This document shows, in pieces, positions 24,251-27,827 of a DNA stretch of 27,827 nt. Source of the stretch: Bacillota bacterium (GTDB lineage: Bacteria; Bacillota; Clostridia; Lachnospirales; Lachnospiraceae); NCBI GenBank assembly GCA_023414985.1, contig JAEZLY010000248.1, positions 1 to 27,827 on the forward strand, read 5' to 3'. Under the pieces are notes generated by a model, which saw only the letters and a list, made by a program, of their open reading frames with translations, was not told the origin of the DNA and searched no databases. Positions within the stretch are counted from its first letter, which is position 1, and each line of letters starts with the position of its first letter. A program made the position numbers and the translations under genes.

Positions 24251-25300
24251 ATGATGAAGAAAATCACCAGCAACGACATTGCGAAAATGGCCGGTGTTTC
24301 CCGCAGCACTGTCAGCCGTGTCATCAACGGTTACTCAGATGTTCCGGTAGAGACCAAAGACAGGGTAATGAAGGTCATCAAAGAAAATCATTATTACCCC
24401 CAGCTTTCCGGTCAGCTTCTGACAGGGAAACAGATGAAAACCATCGGTTTCTTCTGGGCATCCGGCGGAAACATTGCAAACAACCCGCTTTCCAGCAATT
24501 ACTTCGTAAATACCATTGAAGCGGCAGCATCAAAAGGTTATCTGGTATTAACAAGTATCTTAAGCGATCTAGACAGCGAAGAGAACATAAATCATGTCAG
24601 GAAAATATTCTTGGAAGGCCGAATCGATGCCGGTATCATCGTCGGTGCAGACAATAACGAGCCTTTTATTGATGAGCTTCTTGAGTTTGGGAAGATCGTA
24701 GGACTTTTCGATTATTACCATGAGAACGAAGCTATCCCGAATCGCATTACCGTTAATTTCGACAGGGCATCCGGGGAGCAGGCCATCGATTACCTTTACA
24801 GCCTGGGACACAGAAAGATCGCTGTGATAGACGGTAATATGAGCCGCTACAGCTCCATGCAGCGTCATGAAGGATATTTAAGGGGTATGCAGAAGCACAA
24901 CCTTCTGATACAGAATAAGTGGCTGATTTACGGAGGTATTACCGAAGAAAGCGGTTATAAAGCAGCAAGAGCCCTTCTGGAGCAATGCACCGGAGACTAT
25001 CCCACCGCCATCTGCGCCTGCAACGATTCTGTTGCATTTGGTGTATACAAAGCCTGCAGGGAATTCGGGCTGAAAATTCCGGACGATATCTCGGTCATTG
25101 GAATTGACGGCAGCTTAAGCGGTGAACATAGCAATCCTCCGCTGACCACCATAGCTTTTGATTTTAAGGAGATGTTCTATTCTCTTGTATCGCGGGTAAT
25201 AGATACCATTAATGATAGGGAAGATATAAAAAGCGATGTTTTTATTCCCGGGATATTCACAGAACGCAAGTCGTGCAGAATGATTGACGAAAGAATATAA
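24251..25300 (+). CDS. LacI-family transcriptional regulator 2 (paralogue)
   Basis: A 349-residue LacI/GalR regulator, clearly a tandem duplicate of the preceding gene. The helix-turn-helix differs by one conservative residue (AKMAGVSRSTVSRVI), the hinge is LSGQLLTGKQM, and identity stays high through the ligand domain (for example YGGITEESGY). Sequence changes cluster around residues 75-105 in the ligand domain, so the two may answer to different ligands at one operator. Two ATGs stand in tandem; the second (24254) matches the paralogue's start exactly. The third gene product, a VOC protein, starts 19 bases after the stop. Confidence 0.95.
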   Translation: MMKKITSNDIAKMAGVSRSTVSRVINGYSDVPVETKDRVMKVIKENHYYPQLSGQLLTGKQMKTIGFFWASGGNIANNPLSSNYFVNTIEAAASKGYLVLTSILSDLDSEENINHVRKIFLEGRIDAGIIVGADNNEPFIDELLEFGKIVGLFDYYHENEAIPNRITVNFDRASGEQAIDYLYSLGHRKIAVIDGNMSRYSSMQRHEGYLRGMQKHNLLIQNKWLIYGGITEESGYKAARALLEQCTGDYPTAICACNDSVAFGVYKACREFGLKIPDDISVIGIDGSLSGEHSNPPLTTIAFDFKEMFYSLVSRVIDTINDREDIKSDVFIPGIFTERKSCRMIDERI

Positions 25301-25319
25301 AAAGAAAAGAGGTTTCTTT

Positions 25320-25781
25320 ATGTCAGGAATTCTAGGAAATAATCAAATAGCCCAGGTGGGCTTTATCGTACGTGATATTGAAAAGTCCAAAAAAGTATTT
25401 GCCGAGTTTTTCGGAGTACCGGTTCCGCCGCATTTTGACGGAGGTAAGTTCGAAATCACAGGAACCACGGTGAACGGACAACCTGCTCCCGATGCAAATT
25501 GCTATATGGCTTTCTTCGATGTTGGTCCCAGCACTCAGATTGAATTAATTCAGCCAAATGGTGTGAAGAGTACCTGGCAGGACTTTCTGGATGAGCACGG
25601 AGAAGGAATTCACCACATCGCTTTCCAAGTAAAGGATATGAATGCTAAAATCCACTCCTGCGAAGAATTCGGTATGAAATGTGTACAGCGCGGCAAATAC
25701 GGTGACGGAAACGGTGAATATGCTTACCTGGATGCGTTCAAGGACATGAAATGCCTTGTTGAGCTCCTTGAAAGCTATTAA
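25320..25781 (+). CDS. VOC-fold protein 2
   Basis: A 153-residue VOC-superfamily protein, paralogous to the one at 17507. Its four expected metal ligands are Q12 (AQVGFIV), E75 (QIELIQP), H98 (GIHHIAFQV) and E148 (CLVELLE), so the site looks complete. STWQDFLDEHGEGIHHIAF is the shared signature. The frame is open to 25284, overlapping the regulator's stop, but AAAGAGG eight bases before 25320 decides the start. Likely a metal-dependent epimerase, isomerase or lyase acting on a sugar-derived keto compound (inference). Co-transcribed with the second regulator and the SDR. Confidence 0.88.
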   Translation: MSGILGNNQIAQVGFIVRDIEKSKKVFAEFFGVPVPPHFDGGKFEITGTTVNGQPAPDANCYMAFFDVGPSTQIELIQPNGVKSTWQDFLDEHGEGIHHIAFQVKDMNAKIHSCEEFGMKCVQRGKYGDGNGEYAYLDAFKDMKCLVELLESY

Positions 25782-25795
25782 GACAGGAGCTGCCT

Positions 25796-26482
25796 ATGAA
25801 TGCTGTCGTAATGGGAGCAGCTAAGGGTCTTGGCCTATGTCTGACTGAACAGCTGCTGGAGAAAGGCTGCAGAGTTGCCGCTGGCACCATCAGTGTGACC
25901 CCCGGACTTACTGCTCTGAAAAACAAATATGGTGAAGCTCTGATGATCTTCACCGCTGACATCACAGAAGAAAAACAGATCATGGAAGGGGCGGAAAAAT
26001 GCCGCGCATTCCTCGGAACAATCGATTCAGTCTGTATTGTCGCAGGAATTCTGCTTGACGGTGACAGGAACAGAACCTTGCAGGAATGCGATCCGGCAGA
26101 CTTAAGAAAGACCTTCGAGGTTAATCTATTCGGTCCGATCATTTTTATAAGATATTTTTATCCCCACCTGAAGGAAGGCGCTAATGTTTTCCTAGTAACA
26201 TCGGAAGGTGCCGCAATCTCGAACTGCGGTTCGTGGATCCCCTGCTATGGGCTTTCTAAGACAGCTGCAACCAAAGCCTGTGGTATCTTAAATCAGTCCG
26301 TACAGACGGTTGATTTTTATGCAGTGCATCCCGGCAGAATGAATACCGATATGGGGAGGACCACTGCTCAGATCGAACCGGAGGAATCCGCCAAAGGATT
26401 CTGCCGTCTGATGAACGGCGAGACGAAAATCAGCCGTAATCACTGGTATATTGATTACAATGGTAAACCTATGAATAATTAA
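25796..26482 (+). CDS. Short-chain dehydrogenase/reductase (SDR)
   Basis: A 228-residue classical SDR. The cofactor motif is G7-AAKG-L-G13 and the catalytic set is N110, S136 (VTSEGAA), Y151 and K155 (YGLSK). The NNAG motif is replaced by VAG (residues 82-84). HPGRMNTDMG near residue 180 is the usual post-catalytic loop. The protein is slightly short for the family. AGGAG six bases before the ATG gives the start, 14 bases after the VOC gene. It would reduce or oxidise a keto/hydroxy group, perhaps closing the redox cycle opened by the Gfo/Idh enzyme of the other arm. Confidence 0.92.
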   Translation: MNAVVMGAAKGLGLCLTEQLLEKGCRVAAGTISVTPGLTALKNKYGEALMIFTADITEEKQIMEGAEKCRAFLGTIDSVCIVAGILLDGDRNRTLQECDPADLRKTFEVNLFGPIIFIRYFYPHLKEGANVFLVTSEGAAISNCGSWIPCYGLSKTAATKACGILNQSVQTVDFYAVHPGRMNTDMGRTTAQIEPEESAKGFCRLMNGETKISRNHWYIDYNGKPMNN

Positions 26483-26495
26483 TATCATATGATAA

Positions 26496-26534
26496 AATTA
26501 CAGCCTGCCGCTACTATAACGGCAGGCTGTAATT
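26496..26534 (+). terminator. Terminator of the LacI2-VOC-SDR unit
   Basis: A 15-bp perfect inverted repeat (AATTACAGCCTGCCG / CGGCAGGCTGTAATT) with a 9-nt loop, 13 bases after the SDR stop. The T run is poor. A second hairpin (CCGGAT/ATCCGG, 26540-26560) follows and could serve the convergent DUF1540 gene. Confidence 0.75.
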
Positions 26535-26598
26535 AATTGCCGGATTTTATTTAGATCCGGTTCCATAATGATCAGGAAATAAGATTCCAATTTTTACA

Positions 26599-26778
26599 TT
26601 AATAAGCTGAATCCTTGGGTACAAATGTAGAGCAATCTGTTTCATCCGATTCCTGCGCATTTCTGGGCTCCACATTAATCTTCTCTGCTGCACAGTGATC
26701 GCCGTTCATATAATACTCACAGGTATTGACAACACATTTAACCCCTTCGTTGGGTTTATCCATTTTTCTGATAGCCAT
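26599..26778 (-). CDS. DUF1540 domain protein (small, Cys-rich)
   Basis: A 59-residue protein with the DUF1540 pattern: CVVNTCEYYMNGDHCAAEKI and, later, TDCSTF. Its four cysteines could bind a metal such as zinc. The frame extends upstream to 26820, but GGAGGAG five to six bases before 26778 and the family start MAIRK decide the start. Such proteins are frequent in clostridia and of unknown function. It lies on the same strand after the repeat-rich gene, with a weak AT hairpin between them. Confidence 0.88.
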   Translation of the reverse strand: MAIRKMDKPNEGVKCVVNTCEYYMNGDHCAAEKINVEPRNAQESDETDCSTFVPKDSAY

Positions 26779-26894
26779 AGCTTCTCCTCCAAACTTAATA
26801 ATGTCATTCGATGTTCGCACAATGATGTGCCAACCTGTTACATTCTTATTGTTTGCAGAAGAAATTTAAAAAATTCACTATTCAAATTTTTTCA

Positions 26895-27827
26895 TCAACC
26901 CGGAAATTGCATTGCGATTCCCTCAGCCATCATATCTCCCATTTCAAGAACCTGATTCAACATTTGATCAAATGCTTTGACGCCGCCTTCATAATCCTGA
27001 TTCAGCAAGTTTTCTGCATAACCGCTGACATTATCAAGATGCTCATTCATCATTGCACTCCAATCCTCTTTATTCCAGAATGGATTCAAGGATGCAAGAA
27101 GGCCGGTAATCTCATCTGCATTTTCATGCCATCTCCTGTCCGCATCTGTCATTGCATTATTATCACCTGCTAAAGCGGCATTGACGATTTCAGCAGCAAT
27201 TGTCAGATGATCTGACAACAGCTGACCGAATTTCTGTGCAGCAGCATCACCATAGAAGGGAGCCAAAGCAGCCGCGAAATCCTCGGGATTGCGGAGCAGT
27301 CTCTGGGTATATACATCAGCCTCAGGGAGACTGTTTACCATGGTAAATATCGTGAATGCGGTCCAAATGGAATGTTCGACCCATAACTGCCGGAATTGAT
27401 TCATAAGATCCATCATGTTGCCGCACATATCTTGCATATCATGATCCATCATTTCACGGTCCATCATGCCTTCACGATTCATCATATCTTCATGATCCAT
27501 CATACCTCTGCCTGGCATTGTCTGGTTAGTGGTTCCCCTGCTTGGCATATTCTGATCGGTTGTGCCTCTTCTTGGCATGGTCTGACTATTTGTGCCTCTA
27601 TCCGGCATTGTCGGACCGGTTGTTCCACCTGCAGCTCCTCCGGGCATCGTCGGGCTTGTTGTTCCACCAGGCATTGTCGAACCGGAAGTACCTCTTCCTG
27701 CACTGCCGGGTGCGGTCTGTCCTGTTGTTCCCCTCGGCATCGTCGGGCTTGTTGTTCCTCCTGTAGTTCCTCCGGGCATCATCGGGCCAGTTGTGCCTCT
27801 TCCTGTACTACCGGGTGCAGTCTGTCC
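26895..27827 (-). CDS. Repeat-rich protein with C-terminal helical domain, 5' end missing
   Basis: The frame is open through the window edge, so the N-terminus is outside. An internal ATG at 27782 is not a start: in-frame repeat sequence (GQTAPGSTGRGTTGP) continues before it. The visible 310 residues split in two. First is a low-complexity Gly/Thr/Pro/Met tract made of a 35-residue repeat, then 10-residue units (MPRRGTTDQN, MPSRGTTNQT), then a Met/Asp-rich bridge (MMDHEDMMNREGMMDREM). Next is a ~165-residue helical domain with QLWVEHSIWTAF, RLLRNPEDFAAALAPFYG and RRWHENADEI. That domain resembles a clostridial family I recall only under unreliable names (acetylglutamate kinase). Function unknown. 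Confidence 0.85.
   Translation of the reverse strand, partial: GQTAPGSTGRGTTGPMMPGGTTGGTTSPTMPRGTTGQTAPGSAGRGTSGSTMPGGTTSPTMPGGAAGGTTGPTMPDRGTNSQTMPRRGTTDQNMPSRGTTNQTMPGRGMMDHEDMMNREGMMDREMMDHDMQDMCGNMMDLMNQFRQLWVEHSIWTAFTIFTMVNSLPEADVYTQRLLRNPEDFAAALAPFYGDAAAQKFGQLLSDHLTIAAEIVNAALAGDNNAMTDADRRWHENADEITGLLASLNPFWNKEDWSAMMNEHLDNVSGYAENLLNQDYEGGVKAFDQMLNQVLEMGDMMAEGIAMQFPG
27455..27542 (-). repeat. Met/Asp-rich and decapeptide repeat tract
   Basis: In the coding frame, short units of MP-x-RGT-x-x-Q pattern repeat about every 30 bp up to ~27620, followed by MMDHEDMM-type units. This is coding microrepeat DNA, likely variable in copy number between strains. Confidence 0.6.
27618..27827 (-). repeat. 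Two copies of a 105-bp coding tandem repeat
   Basis: The string TCTGTCC recurs at a distance of exactly 105 bp (ends at 27722 and 27827), and flanking sequence matches with scattered changes. It encodes 35-residue units starting GQTAPGS. More copies probably lie beyond the window. Confidence 0.75.

Noticed and set aside
27455..27827. CRISPR array
   Set aside because: The repeats have no constant spacer-repeat alternation; they stay in one open reading frame and encode related peptide units.

Overview
The window looks like chromosome from a spore-forming, anaerobic clostridium, most likely a Lachnospiraceae member. Reasons: moderate GC, strong AGGAGG-type ribosome binding sites, sigma-A promoters of the TTGACA/TATAAT kind, rubrerythrin, a DUF1540 protein, a YtvI-like sporulation membrane protein, and a CUT1 sugar ABC transporter of the LplA/B/C style with no ATPase of its own. 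No tRNA, rRNA, CRISPR array or insertion sequence was seen.

Left part (1-12 kb, almost all minus strand): the N-terminal two thirds of a secreted M16C zinc peptidase (cut by the window edge), rubrerythrin, a six-TM methyl-accepting chemotaxis protein, a serine biosynthesis unit (serC, serA, DUF1015 protein) behind a perfect consensus promoter, then acetolactate synthase large subunit (ilvB) and dihydroxy-acid dehydratase (ilvD). Between ilvD and ilvB lies a ~225-nt element whose two halves pair in a long nested, branched hairpin. Wobble pairs, a TATAAA box and a U-rich 3' end suggest an independent plus-strand structured RNA.

Middle (12-15.5 kb, plus strand): a PiT phosphate transporter with its DUF47 (PhoU-like) partner, behind an array of TTTACA hexamers at 11-bp spacing that looks like a Pho box, then a YtvI/AI-2E family membrane protein. 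The unit ends in a 29-bp perfect hairpin terminator shared with the convergent operon.

Right part (15.5-26.5 kb): a divergent carbohydrate-type locus. On the minus strand, in transcription order: a TolB-like six-bladed propeller, solute-binding lipoprotein, two permeases, a VOC protein, a Gfo/Idh/MocA dehydrogenase and a TIM-barrel isomerase/epimerase. On the plus strand: two tandem LacI regulators with near-identical DNA-binding domains, a second VOC protein and an SDR. Palindromes with the core AACACGTGTT sit on the promoters of both arms. There is no glycoside hydrolase or sugar kinase. The enzyme set (two redox enzymes, a keto-sugar type TIM barrel, two VOC enzymes) suggests oxidation followed by elimination or isomerisation of an imported sugar derivative. 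The substrate cannot be read from sequence, and this is the best candidate for an undescribed pathway.

Right end (26.5-27.8 kb): a small Cys-rich DUF1540 protein and a protein with a Gly/Thr/Met/Pro repeat tract (105-bp and 30-bp tandem repeats) joined to a helical domain of unknown function. It is open at the window edge.
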